Source: Gammaproteobacteria bacterium
GTDB lineage: Bacteria; Pseudomonadota; Gammaproteobacteria; Pseudomonadales; Azotimanducaceae
Assembly (NCBI GenBank): GCA_009846005.1
Contig: VXYL01000059.1
Location: 62,001-126,000 of the forward strand
Length of the DNA: 64,000 bases
Direction of reading: 5' to 3'
Part shown: one piece after another, positions 53,341 to 61,923 of the stretch
How positions within the stretch are numbered: the stretch's first letter is position 1
How the letters are laid out: each line of letters begins with the position of its first letter
The notes under the pieces: model-generated
The model's database searches: none
Told to the model about the DNA's origin: nothing
Seen by the model: the letters and a program-made list of their open reading frames with translations, nothing else
Position numbers and translations under genes: made by a program

Positions 53341-54930
53341 ATGTTTGCCGAGTCGTCGACAACCGAACTTGGTCGCCTCAACTTCGACAACCGGTTCGCG
53401 TTGGCGCTACCGGCGGATTCGGAGTCCGGCAACTTCCGACGGCAGGTGGCCTCGGCCTGCTATTCGCGGGTCATGCCGACTCCTGTCACCAAGCCGTTGC
53501 TCGTGGCATGGTCGCCGCAAGCCGCGACGCTTCTGGATCTACCGCCGGAGGTCGAGGAGGGCGGCTTGTTCGCGGAGGTGTTCGGCGGCAACCGAGTACT
53601 CGATGGCATGGACCCCATCGCCACCTGCTATGGCGGCCATCAGTTCGGCAACTGGGCGGGCCAGCTTGGCGACGGTCGTGCGATCAACCTGGGTGAAGTT
53701 CTCAACTGCCGGGGCGAACGCTGGACTGTGCAGTTGAAGGGCGCGGGACCGACGCCTTACTCCCGTACCGCGGATGGGCTGGCGGTGTTGCGATCGTCGT
53801 TGCGAGAGTTCGTGTGCAGCGAAGCGATGTTCCACCTCGGCGTTCCTACCACGCGGGCATTGTCGTTGGTGCTGACCGGCGACGAGGTGGTCCGCGACAT
53901 CCTCTACGACGGCCATCCCGCAGCGGAGCCGGGTGCCGTGGTCTGCCGGATCGCACCGTCGTTCACCCGGTTCGGGCACTTCGAGATTCTCGCTTCGCGA
54001 CAGGAAACGGACCTGCTTCGCCGCATGGTGGACTTCACCATCGAGACGGACTTCCCGGAAATTGCGAACGAAGGCGACCCGAAGCAGCGTACGCTGGCCT
54101 GGTTTAATGAGGTGTCCGACCGCACCGCCGACATGATCGTGCACTGGATGCGCGTCGGTTTCGTGCACGGCGTGATGAATACCGACAACATGTCGGTGCT
54201 TGGCCTCACCATCGACTATGGCCCCTACGGCTGGCTCGAAGGCTACGATCCGACCTGGACGCCGAATACGACCGATGCCTCGACGCGACGCTACCGGTTC
54301 GGTGCCCAACCGGCAGTTGCGCAGTGGAACCTGATGCAACTGGCCAAGGCAATCTACCCGTTGATCGAGGACGCCGATCCCTTGAACGAGATCCTGAACG
54401 GCTTCGCCTCGCGCTACACCGAGGGATCGGAAACGATGGTCGCCGCGAAACTCGGCTTGCGGGAATACCGATCGAGTGACGAGCAACTCAGCACCGAACT
54501 GTTCGAGTTGCTTGGCGCTGTCGAGACCGACATGACGTTGTTCTTCCGGAACCTGGCCGCTGTCGATCTCGAACGTCCAACCATGGATCCACTCATGGAT
54601 GCCTACTACGAGCCCGCCGCGCTGTCGCCGGCCCTGCGCGAACGGACGCAGGCCTGGCTCGGCACCTACGCTCAACGCCTTCGTGCGGAACGTTGGCCCG
54701 AACGCGTGGACCGGATGAATGCGACGAACCCGCGTTACGTGCCGCGGAACTACCTGGCGCAACTCGCGATCGATGCTGCCGAGGGCGGCGACTACGCGGT
54801 GCTCCACGAGCTGATGGACGTCCTGCGCCATCCCTACGATGAGCAGCCCGGCAAGGAGCGCTTTGCGGAGAAACGCCCGGAATGGGCCCGCCACCGGGCC
54901 GGGTGCTCGATGTTATCGTGCAGTTCGTGA
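53341..54930 (+). CDS. selO: Protein adenylyltransferase SelO (YdiU/UPF0061)
   Basis: Pseudokinase-fold enzyme that transfers AMP from ATP to Ser/Thr/Tyr of target proteins under oxidative stress. 529 residues. Family motifs: YGGHQFGNWAGQLGDGRAI, QLKGAGPTPYSR, SLREFVCSEAMFHLGVPTTR, HGVMNTDNMSVLGLTIDYGP (metal-binding Asn/Asp). It ends in CSMLSCSS; the penultimate-region Cys replaces the Sec of eukaryotic SelO. pcm follows within a GTGA junction. Confidence 0.95.
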   Translation: MFAESSTTELGRLNFDNRFALALPADSESGNFRRQVASACYSRVMPTPVTKPLLVAWSPQAATLLDLPPEVEEGGLFAEVFGGNRVLDGMDPIATCYGGHQFGNWAGQLGDGRAINLGEVLNCRGERWTVQLKGAGPTPYSRTADGLAVLRSSLREFVCSEAMFHLGVPTTRALSLVLTGDEVVRDILYDGHPAAEPGAVVCRIAPSFTRFGHFEILASRQETDLLRRMVDFTIETDFPEIANEGDPKQRTLAWFNEVSDRTADMIVHWMRVGFVHGVMNTDNMSVLGLTIDYGPYGWLEGYDPTWTPNTTDASTRRYRFGAQPAVAQWNLMQLAKAIYPLIEDADPLNEILNGFASRYTEGSETMVAAKLGLREYRSSDEQLSTELFELLGAVETDMTLFFRNLAAVDLERPTMDPLMDAYYEPAALSPALRERTQAWLGTYAQRLRAERWPERVDRMNATNPRYVPRNYLAQLAIDAAEGGDYAVLHELMDVLRHPYDEQPGKERFAEKRPEWARHRAGCSMLSCSS

Positions 54931-54941
54931 GCCCTTCGACC

Positions 54942-55673
54942 ATGATGAAACGACCATTCGCCTTGATCTTGCTTCTGGGGGCGGCCTCGGCGTCGTGCTC
55001 CGACGAGGCGATGCCCGGCGAGACCAGGGAAACGCCAATGGACCGGATGCTCTCGGAAATCCAAACGGACGCCCGGCGGACGGCGTCGTACACCGGAATC
55101 GACCAGATCGGCGAGGCAGTCGTCGAAGCGATGCGCGCCACGCTGCGCGAGGAGTTCGTGCTGCCACGCAACCGGTCCCTGGCCTACGCCAACCACCCGC
55201 TGCCGATCGGTCACGGCCAAACCATCTCCCAGCCGTTCATCGTCGCCATCATGACCGAGGTCTTGAATGTCGAGCCGCACCACAAGGTGCTGGAGATCGG
55301 CACGGGCTCGGGTTACCAGGCGGCTGTGCTGTCGCACCTTGCATCGGAGGTCTACACCATCGAGATCGTCCCCGAACTGGCCGAGACGGCGACGAAGCGG
55401 TTGGAGCGACTCGGCTACGACAATGTCTTCGTTCGCACCGGGGACGGCTGGTACGGTTGGCCGGAGCACGCGCCGTTCGACGGTGTGATCATCACCGCCG
55501 TCAGCGACGAGATCCCGCCTGCGCTGGTCGAGCAGCTAGCCGACGACGGACTCCTGGTCATGCCCCTCGGCGACGACGACGGCTTCCAGGAACTCGTCGT
55601 CTACTCGAAACGAACGGGCGTCTCCACGCCGTTGTTCCCGGTCCGGTTCGTGCCACTGACGGGGGACCATTGA
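54942..55673 (+). CDS. pcm: Exported protein-L-isoaspartate O-methyltransferase
   Basis: Repairs isoaspartyl residues using S-adenosylmethionine. 243 residues. The methyltransferase part has [50 protein letters not shown] and [19 protein letters not shown]. Unlike the usual cytosolic enzyme it has an N-terminal signal ([16 protein letters not shown]), possibly a weak lipobox at SASC. GTG 54927, overlapping the selO stop, is an alternative start. Confidence 0.92.
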   Translation: MMKRPFALILLLGAASASCSDEAMPGETRETPMDRMLSEIQTDARRTASYTGIDQIGEAVVEAMRATLREEFVLPRNRSLAYANHPLPIGHGQTISQPFIVAIMTEVLNVEPHHKVLEIGTGSGYQAAVLSHLASEVYTIEIVPELAETATKRLERLGYDNVFVRTGDGWYGWPEHAPFDGVIITAVSDEIPPALVEQLADDGLLVMPLGDDDGFQELVVYSKRTGVSTPLFPVRFVPLTGDH

Positions 55674-55692
55674 CCGCCTGGTCCCTTGCGGA

Positions 55693-55887
55693 CTAGCTGA
55701 CGTCCAGCGACTCCCGGTCTTCCAATGGCCTGAGATCCCGTCGGGCACCCGACATTGCCTCCACGAAATCGTCGCTGACGCGCGGCGCTTGGCGAAAGTA
55801 GTCGTTCCAGTCTTCGTAGACCGGACGGGCGAACTTCCCCCTCGGGATTGCAGAGGACTTGGGTACTGTCCTACCAGAGCAAGGCAT
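55693..55887 (-). CDS. VapB-like antitoxin C-terminal part, orphan or decayed
   Basis: 64-residue reading from an ATG at 55887. The C-terminal half, [20 protein letters not shown] followed by [12 protein letters not shown], looks like the toxin-binding tail of VapB antitoxins (xxWxxYFxxxPxxxDDFxxxREx). The N-terminal half ([16 protein letters not shown]) is not a clean AbrB-type DNA-binding domain, which suggests a frameshift or degradation. No VapC toxin is next to it. It occupies the otherwise empty 340 bp between pcm and folE; nothing else was seen there. Confidence 0.4.
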   Translation of the reverse strand: MPCSGRTVPKSSAIPRGKFARPVYEDWNDYFRQAPRVSDDFVEAMSGARRDLRPLEDRESLDVS

Positions 55888-56013
55888 ACATCGCCCTTTC
55901 GTCTGACTAGCAGAGGAACATACGGCCTTTGGTTCATGGCGGCAACGTCTTTGCATTTCATCGCATCGCCGTGGCAGTCTCGCTCGTTCGATGACTGTCG
56001 GAACGTCCCGAAG

Positions 56014-56586
56014 ATGAGCGACTCCGAAACCTGGGAGACCTTGGTTCGCCCGTATCGCGAACTTATCGCGGGAATCGGCGAGGAACCGGATCGGGAGGGA
56101 CTGCGTTATACGCCGCAACGCGCCGCGAAAGCGCTGGCGTTCCTGACCCAGGGGTATGGCCAGAGTCTGGACGAGGTGGTCAACAACGCCTTGTTCGAGA
56201 CCGATCTCGACGAGATCGTGCTGGTTAAGGACATCGAGCTCTACTCGCTTTGCGAGCATCATGTCCTGCCGTTCATCGGCAAGTGCCACGTCGGCTATCT
56301 TCCGAGGGGACGCGTCCTCGGATTGTCCAAGGTCGCGAGGATAGTCGACATGTACGCGCGACGACTGCAGATCCAGGAGACCCTGACCCAGCAGATCGCC
56401 AATACGATTCTCACCGTCACTGGCGCGTCCGGCGTCGGCGTGATCATCGAAGCCCAGCATCTATGCATGGCCATGCGGGGCGTCGAGAAGCAGCATTCGA
56501 CGATGAAGACCTCGGTGATGCTCGGTAGTTTCCGGGACAACCCGCCGACACGTTCCGAGTTCCTGCAGTTGGCGGGCAACGCCTGA
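56014..56586 (+). CDS. folE: GTP cyclohydrolase I
   Basis: Converts GTP to dihydroneopterin triphosphate for folate and pterin cofactors. 190 residues. Zinc ligands are in [10 protein letters not shown] and the later Cys in [29 protein letters not shown] and [12 protein letters not shown] are family signatures. ATG 56014 is chosen since upstream sequence is unrelated. The dehydrogenase gene follows after 5 bases. Confidence 0.96.
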   Translation: MSDSETWETLVRPYRELIAGIGEEPDREGLRYTPQRAAKALAFLTQGYGQSLDEVVNNALFETDLDEIVLVKDIELYSLCEHHVLPFIGKCHVGYLPRGRVLGLSKVARIVDMYARRLQIQETLTQQIANTILTVTGASGVGVIIEAQHLCMAMRGVEKQHSTMKTSVMLGSFRDNPPTRSEFLQLAGNA

Positions 56587-56591
56587 CGCAC

Positions 56592-57665
56592 ATGCCTCGC
56601 TATCGGATCGCTGTCATTCCCGGCGACGGCATCGGCAAGGAAACGGTGCTGGAAGGAATCCGCGTACTCGACGCCGCCGGTAGGCGTTTCGGCATCGATT
56701 TCGACTGGGAGACGTTCGACTGGGGCTGCGAGCGCTACGCCCGCACCGGTGCGATGATGCCCGAGGACGGCATCGAGGCCATCCGTGACCACGATGCCAT
56801 CTTTCTCGGCGCCGTCGGTTTCCCCGGAGTTCCAGACCATGTCTCGTTGTGGGGCCTGCTGATACCCGTCCGGCGGCATTTCGAGCAGTACGTGAACCTG
56901 CGTCCAGTGCGGCTGCTCAGAGGCGTCGAGTCGCCGCTGCGGGGCCGCACGTCGAAGGACATCGACTTCCTCGTCGTGCGGGAGAACAACGAAGGGGAGT
57001 ATTCGGACATCGGCGGACGGCTGTTCCCCGGCACGGACGACGAGGTGGTGGTCCAGGAAAGTGTCTTCACCCGTCGTGGCACCGACCGGATCATCCGCTA
57101 CGCATTCGAACTGGCGCGGCAGCGTCCTCGGCGCCAAGTCACGTCGGCCACGAAGTCCAACGGCATCAAGCACACGATGCCGTTCTGGGACGAGCGTTTC
57201 GAGGCCGTCGCCTCGGACTATCCGGACATCGAGACGGCCAAGTTCCACGTTGACATCCTCGTCGCACAGTTCGTCCTGCACCCGGACTGGTTCGACGTCG
57301 TGGTGGGCAGCAACCTGTTCGGCGACATCCTCTCGGACTTGGGCCCGGCGGTGGCGGGTACCATCGGCATCGCGCCGTCGGCGAACATCAATCCGGAGCG
57401 GAAGTTCCCGTCGATGTTCGAGCCCGTGCACGGCTCGGCACCGGACATCGCGGGGCAGGGCATCTGCAACCCCATCGGTCAGATCTGGTCGGGGGCGATG
57501 ATGCTGGAACACCTAGGACACGAGGATGCCGCGCGGGCCGTGGAGACAGCCATCGAGGCGGCGCTTGCCGACCCGGCGGTGCTCACCCCGGACATGGGCG
57601 GCACGGCGAACACCGTGGCGCTCGGCGAAACCATCGCGCACGCCGTGGCAAAACCGTCCTCGTAG
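56592..57665 (+). CDS. Tartrate dehydrogenase / D-malate dehydrogenase-type oxidative decarboxylase
   Basis: 357 residues, beta-decarboxylating dehydrogenase family (isopropylmalate, isocitrate, tartrate, D-malate). Start RIAVIPGDGIGKETVLEGI; ENNEGEYSDIGGRLF gives the substrate Arg/Tyr region; the metal/NAD motif is VGSNLFGDILSDLGPAVAGT; and EPVHGSAPDIAGQGICNPIG is conserved. FLGAVGFPGVPDHVSLWGLL is typical of tartrate/D-malate members. The TAG stop is part of a hairpin repeat. Confidence 0.9.
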   Translation: MPRYRIAVIPGDGIGKETVLEGIRVLDAAGRRFGIDFDWETFDWGCERYARTGAMMPEDGIEAIRDHDAIFLGAVGFPGVPDHVSLWGLLIPVRRHFEQYVNLRPVRLLRGVESPLRGRTSKDIDFLVVRENNEGEYSDIGGRLFPGTDDEVVVQESVFTRRGTDRIIRYAFELARQRPRRQVTSATKSNGIKHTMPFWDERFEAVASDYPDIETAKFHVDILVAQFVLHPDWFDVVVGSNLFGDILSDLGPAVAGTIGIAPSANINPERKFPSMFEPVHGSAPDIAGQGICNPIGQIWSGAMMLEHLGHEDAARAVETAIEAALADPAVLTPDMGGTANTVALGETIAHAVAKPSS

Positions 57666-57738
57666 GGGCGACCCTTGTGGTCGCCCGCGGGTGGTCGTCC
57701 CGGTGGCGGCCGCGGGACGGGACAAGCCCATCCCCTAC
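57661..57738. repeat. Two convergent GTAGGGG hairpins, each supplying a stop codon
   Basis: 57661-57688 (+): GGGCGACC, CTTGT, GGTCGCCC; its TAG (57663-57665) ends the dehydrogenase gene. 57713-57738 (-): GGGACGGG, ACAAG, CCCATCCC; its reverse TAG (57737-57735) ends the acetolactate synthase-like gene. The second arm has one mismatch (a G-T wobble in RNA). Confidence 0.92.
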
Positions 57739-59387
57739 AACGTCGCCGTGATCTCCCCGAGTTTCTGGGTAAGCAACCGGTTTTCCCGGTAGTCGATGGG
57801 GATCACGACCAGGCTTGGTCCCGGATCTCGGAACGACTGTTCCAGGACGTCCCTGAGGTCCCGGCTGTTCGGGCATTCGTAGCCGTTCCAGCCGAACGCG
57901 TCGGCGAGCTGAAGCCAATTGGGATTGCCGAACGACAGGTCGGTATGACGCCCGAATTCGTTCTCCTGTTTCCAGGCGATGAGCCCGTACTCGTTGTCCT
58001 CCCAGACGAGCACGGTAATCTCGCTACCCAGCCGCCGGGCGGTCTCCATCTCTTGTACGTTCATCAGGAAGCCCGCGTCGCCGCACACCGCGAGAACCCG
58101 ATGCTCGGGAAACACGAGGTTGGCGGCGATGGCGCCCGGGAGGGCGAATCCCATGGAACAAAACCCGTTCGGGATCAGGCAGGTATTCGGCTCGTAGCAG
58201 TGGTAGTGGCGGGCGATCCACATCTTGTGCGCGCCGACGTCGGACAACAGGATGTCTTGGGCGCCCAACACGGCTCGTGCGTCGATCAACGCCTTCTGCG
58301 GGCGGATCGAGCCCTCGGTGTCGTCGTCGGCGTGCTCCGCGATGTCGTCGAGCATGTCCGAGCGAAGAGAGCGTTGGTCTGCGAGGTCGAACTGGAGTCC
58401 TCCCGCCTGGTCAATTCGTTCATTGAACATCCACAGCAGGTGCGCCAGGTCGCCGACCAGTTCGACCGTCGGCACGTAGTGCGCGTCGACCTCCGCCGGC
58501 AGGAAGTCGGCGTGGATGATCGGCTTGTCGGCGTTGGGGTTCCACAGCCGTGGGTGGTATTCGACCATGTCGAACCCTAAGGAAATGACGAGGTCGGATT
58601 CGTCGATGGCGAGGTTCACCCGGTCGCGTGTACCCAGTCCGGCCGTGAACAGGCAGTACTCGGCGCCCATGTCGACGCACCCCTTGGCCATGAAGGTGCT
58701 GACCACGCCGATGCCCGTCTTCTCGCAGAACAGCTTCAACTGCCGGCTGGCGCGACGGCGAATGCAGCCGTTGCCGGCGAGGATGACTGGCCTCTTTGCC
58801 TCCCGAAGCAATTCGAATGCCTGGTTGACGATCTTGTCGTCGGTGACAGGTCGTCGGCGCCGACGGGGCGTGATGGGTTTCGCTTCGGTGTCGAGCTTGG
58901 CGATGTCCTCGGGAAGTTCGATGTGCACGGCACCCGGCTTTTCCGTGGTGGCGATGCTGACGGATTTGCGGATGATCTCCGGAATGGCTTCGGGTGTGCG
59001 CACGGTTTCCGCCCACTTGGTCACCGGTTCGAACATGGCGACGACGTCCATGACCTGGTGGGACTCCTTGTGAAGGCGGTGCGTGGTGCCTTGCCCAGTC
59101 AGCACCAGTAGCGGCGAGCGGTCCATGTTGGAGTCGGCCACCCCGGTGATGAGATTGGTGGCGCCCGGCCCGAGCGTTCCCAGGCACGCGGCCGGCGTAC
59201 CCGTAAGCCGACCGTACACCTCCGCCATGAACGCCGCCCCCTGTTCGTGGCGGGTCAGCACGAAGCGGATCTTGTCCGAGGCTTCGAGCGACATCATGAA
59301 GTCGGCGTTCTCCTCGCCGGGGACGCCGAAGATGTACTCGATGCCTTCCTCTTCAAGGCACTTGACGAACAGGTCGGATGCTTTCAT
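57735..59387 (-). CDS. Acetolactate synthase-like ThDP enzyme (catabolic AlsS/IlvB-type)
   Basis: 550 residues. The catalytic Glu is in TRHEQGAAFMAEVYGR. ThDP motif: GDAGFLMNVQEMETA to WEDNEYG (with N-Tyr-Gly). LISLGFDMVEYHP-like VISLGFDMVEYHPRLWNPN and QNEFGRHTDLSFGNPN are typical of acetolactate synthase-like enzymes without a small subunit. It is the last of a minus-strand group after gabD and an esterase, so it may act in catabolism rather than in Val/Ile synthesis. Confidence 0.9.
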   Translation of the reverse strand: MKASDLFVKCLEEEGIEYIFGVPGEENADFMMSLEASDKIRFVLTRHEQGAAFMAEVYGRLTGTPAACLGTLGPGATNLITGVADSNMDRSPLLVLTGQGTTHRLHKESHQVMDVVAMFEPVTKWAETVRTPEAIPEIIRKSVSIATTEKPGAVHIELPEDIAKLDTEAKPITPRRRRRPVTDDKIVNQAFELLREAKRPVILAGNGCIRRRASRQLKLFCEKTGIGVVSTFMAKGCVDMGAEYCLFTAGLGTRDRVNLAIDESDLVISLGFDMVEYHPRLWNPNADKPIIHADFLPAEVDAHYVPTVELVGDLAHLLWMFNERIDQAGGLQFDLADQRSLRSDMLDDIAEHADDDTEGSIRPQKALIDARAVLGAQDILLSDVGAHKMWIARHYHCYEPNTCLIPNGFCSMGFALPGAIAANLVFPEHRVLAVCGDAGFLMNVQEMETARRLGSEITVLVWEDNEYGLIAWKQENEFGRHTDLSFGNPNWLQLADAFGWNGYECPNSRDLRDVLEQSFRDPGPSLVVIPIDYRENRLLTQKLGEITATL

Positions 59388-59478
59388 GGGCGCTCCCTTG
59401 CCGGACCGATGGCAGTGATTTGGAGTACGTGAACGCCGGCTGGTTCCGGTGCCGTGTGAACGGCGACCGCCTGGGGCG

Positions 59479-60297
59479 TCAAAGCGGTTGGGTTGGCGGT
59501 CGATATCCCGCCGGGTTCACGACGTAGCGGTCGAGGAACAGCGCCGCCTCGTCCATGGTGGGCTGCACCCACTTCGGCCACCGAGCCCAGGTATGCGGCT
59601 GTTCGGCGTAGATGTGCATCTCGGCGCGGGCGCCTGCTCGCGACAGGGCGTTGTACATGTTGATGCTGGCGGACACGGGAACCACCTTGTCGCCGTTGCC
59701 GTGCAGGAAGAATGTCGGCGGGAAGCTGGCGTGGGCGTATTCGATGGGACTGGCTGCCTTCGCAGCCTCTTCCGTCGTGGCGTCACCGAGAATGGCCGTG
59801 GCGCTGGTGCCGCCGGAGGTACGCTCCCCGACAAAGAACGTGACCGGCGGGTAGACGGCGATTACCGCAGCGACACAAGTGTCGACGTCGGCATTTCCCC
59901 CGTCGCCCTCGTACTCGGCGCGACCCGGCGTAGCGGCCAGCAACAGGGCGAGGTGGCCGCCCGCCGAGTTGCCCAGCACGGCGATTCGGTCCGACTCGAC
60001 GCCGAGCGAACCCGCGTGGGCGCGAAACCATCGCATGGCGGTCTTCACGTCGTGAATCTGTGCAGGCCATGGTGCTTCCGGCGTCAACCGGTACTCGATG
60101 GCGACGCAGGTGAAGCCACGCCTAGCCAAAGCGTTCGACTGGGGCGGCATCATGGCCTTCGAACCCATGCGCCAACCGCCGCCGTGGATCATCAGCACGC
60201 CCGCGCCGTTGGGATCCGCCGGACGATAGATGTCGGCGTGCAGGTCTCGACCGCCGCCGGTCCCGACGACGACGTCTTCCTCCGTGGGATTCGACAT
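59479..60297 (-). CDS. Alpha/beta hydrolase (HSL/esterase-lipase type)
   Basis: 272 residues, BD-FAE/hormone-sensitive lipase-like. Oxyanion hole MIHGGGWRMGS, nucleophile Ser in LGNSAGGHLALLL, acid Asp in HGNGDKVVPVSASI, and His in EQPHTW. No signal peptide. It lies 21 bases after gabD and before the acetolactate synthase-like gene. Confidence 0.92.
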   Translation of the reverse strand: MSNPTEEDVVVGTGGGRDLHADIYRPADPNGAGVLMIHGGGWRMGSKAMMPPQSNALARRGFTCVAIEYRLTPEAPWPAQIHDVKTAMRWFRAHAGSLGVESDRIAVLGNSAGGHLALLLAATPGRAEYEGDGGNADVDTCVAAVIAVYPPVTFFVGERTSGGTSATAILGDATTEEAAKAASPIEYAHASFPPTFFLHGNGDKVVPVSASINMYNALSRAGARAEMHIYAEQPHTWARWPKWVQPTMDEAALFLDRYVVNPAGYRPPTQPL

Positions 60298-60318
60298 GGG
60301 TCTTTGCGACTCCCCGAC

Positions 60319-61809
60319 CTACTGGTCGATGCCGCCCAGGCAGAGGTATTTGACCTCCATGAACTCGTCGAGACCGTAGTGAGAGCCCTCCCGGCCGATG
60401 CCGGATTCCTTCATGCCGCCGAACGGCGCGACCTCCGTAGAGATGATGCCGACGTTGACGCCGACGATGCCGTACTCCAGCGCTTCGCCGACCCGCCAGA
60501 TCCGGCCGATGTCGCGACTGTAGAAGTAGGCGGCCAGGCCGAACTCGGTCGCGTTGGCGAGCCGGATCGCGTCTGCCTCGGCGTCGAACTTGAACAGCGG
60601 CGCCAGCGGCCCGAAAGTCTCTTCGCGGGCGACCTTCATCGCGGGGGTGACACCGGTCAGGACCGTCGGCTCGAAGAACGTGCCGCCGAGGGTGTGGCGC
60701 TTGCCCCCCGCGACCACGCTGGCCCCGGCTTCGACGGCATCGCGGATGTGGTCTTCGACCTTCTCCACGGCCGCCATGTCGATCAACGGTCCCTGTTCCA
60801 CGCCGCCGGAGAAACCGGGCCCGACGCGCAATGCCGCACTCGCAGCCGCGAGCTTTGTCGCGAACTCGTCGTAGACGCCCCACTGGACTAGGAAGCGATT
60901 CGCGCAAACGCAGGTCTGGCCCGTGTTGCGGTACTTGGAGGCGATGGCGCCCTCGACGGCGGCGTCCACGTCCGCGTCGTCGAAGACGATGAACGGTGCA
61001 TTGCCGCCCAACTCCATGGAGACCTTCTTGACCGTGCCCGCGCATTGTTCGAGGAGCAGCTTGCCAACCTCGGTGGACCCCGTGAACGACAGCTTGCGAA
61101 CGATGGGGTTGCCGGTCAGTTCGCCGCCCGTTTCCCGGGACGGGCCGGTGATCACGTTGAAGACGCCGGGCGGAATACCGGCACGGGTGGCGAGTTTGCC
61201 GAGCGCCAGGGCGGAGTAGGGCGTGGCCGAGGCCGGGCGGGCCACCACGGTGCATCCCGCCGCCAGCGCCGGACCGGCCTTTCTCGTGATCATGGCGTTG
61301 GGGAAGTTCCACGGCGTGATGCAGGCCACCACGCCCACCGGCTCCTTGGTCACGACGATGCGACGGTCGGCGAGCGTTGACGGAATCACGTCGCCGTAGG
61401 CGCGTTTGCCTTCTTCGGCGAACCATTCGATGAACGACGCCCCGTAGAGGATCTCGCCGCGCGACTCCGCCAGGGGCTTGCCCTGTTCTGCGGTCATGAT
61501 GATGGCGAGGTCTTCCTGGTGCTCGAGCATCAACTCGTACCAGCGGCGCAGGATGTTGGCGCGCTCCTTGGCCGTCAGGGCGCGCCACGCCGGATAGGCC
61601 GCGTCGGCCGCTTCGATGGTCCGACGGGTCTCTGCCGCGCCGAAGGCCGGTACGACGCCGATAGGCTGCCCCGTGGCCGGATCCGTAACGTCGAACGACC
61701 GCCCGGAGTCGGCATCGACCCAGTCGCCCCCGACGTAGCACTGCTCGCGGAAAAGGGCGGCGTCTTGCAGGTGGATGCCAGAGACGATTTCAGCGGTGGC
61801 GGCAGCCAT
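60319..61809 (-). CDS. gabD: NAD(P)-dependent succinate-semialdehyde dehydrogenase
   Basis: Aldehyde dehydrogenase of 496 residues closest to GabD. WNFPNAMITRKAGPALAAGC, SFTGSTEVGKLLLEQC, catalytic Glu in MELGGNAPFIVFDDAD and Cys in NTGQTCVCANR are present, as is GMKESGIGREGSHYG. The cofactor-binding KPA motif reads RPA (R191). ATG preceded by GAGGAG. First gene of a three-gene unit. Confidence 0.92.
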   Translation of the reverse strand: MAAATAEIVSGIHLQDAALFREQCYVGGDWVDADSGRSFDVTDPATGQPIGVVPAFGAAETRRTIEAADAAYPAWRALTAKERANILRRWYELMLEHQEDLAIIMTAEQGKPLAESRGEILYGASFIEWFAEEGKRAYGDVIPSTLADRRIVVTKEPVGVVACITPWNFPNAMITRKAGPALAAGCTVVARPASATPYSALALGKLATRAGIPPGVFNVITGPSRETGGELTGNPIVRKLSFTGSTEVGKLLLEQCAGTVKKVSMELGGNAPFIVFDDADVDAAVEGAIASKYRNTGQTCVCANRFLVQWGVYDEFATKLAAASAALRVGPGFSGGVEQGPLIDMAAVEKVEDHIRDAVEAGASVVAGGKRHTLGGTFFEPTVLTGVTPAMKVAREETFGPLAPLFKFDAEADAIRLANATEFGLAAYFYSRDIGRIWRVGEALEYGIVGVNVGIISTEVAPFGGMKESGIGREGSHYGLDEFMEVKYLCLGGIDQ

Positions 61810-61835
61810 GGGGTTCTCCTCTCGGTGGCCGCTCG

Positions 61836-61844
61836 ATCATAGCA
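61836..61844 (-). promoter_or_regulatory. Possible extended -10 promoter of gabD
   Basis: Reverse-strand TGCTATGAT lies 27 bases upstream of the gabD ATG, the same sequence as the element before hisI. No strong -35. Confidence 0.35.
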
Positions 61845-61923
61845 GCCTGTCCAGTTCGAGGAGCGCTGGTTGCCGGTGCGGGTGATAGGCTTGACGACCA
61901 TTGCAGGATGCGGAATCGACCCC

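Noticed and set aside
57661-57738. Ordinary rho-independent terminators
   Set aside because: Stems fit a terminator but there is no T-run after them, and copies occur in operon interiors and upstream of genes. A termination role is possible but does not explain the conserved loop and flank.
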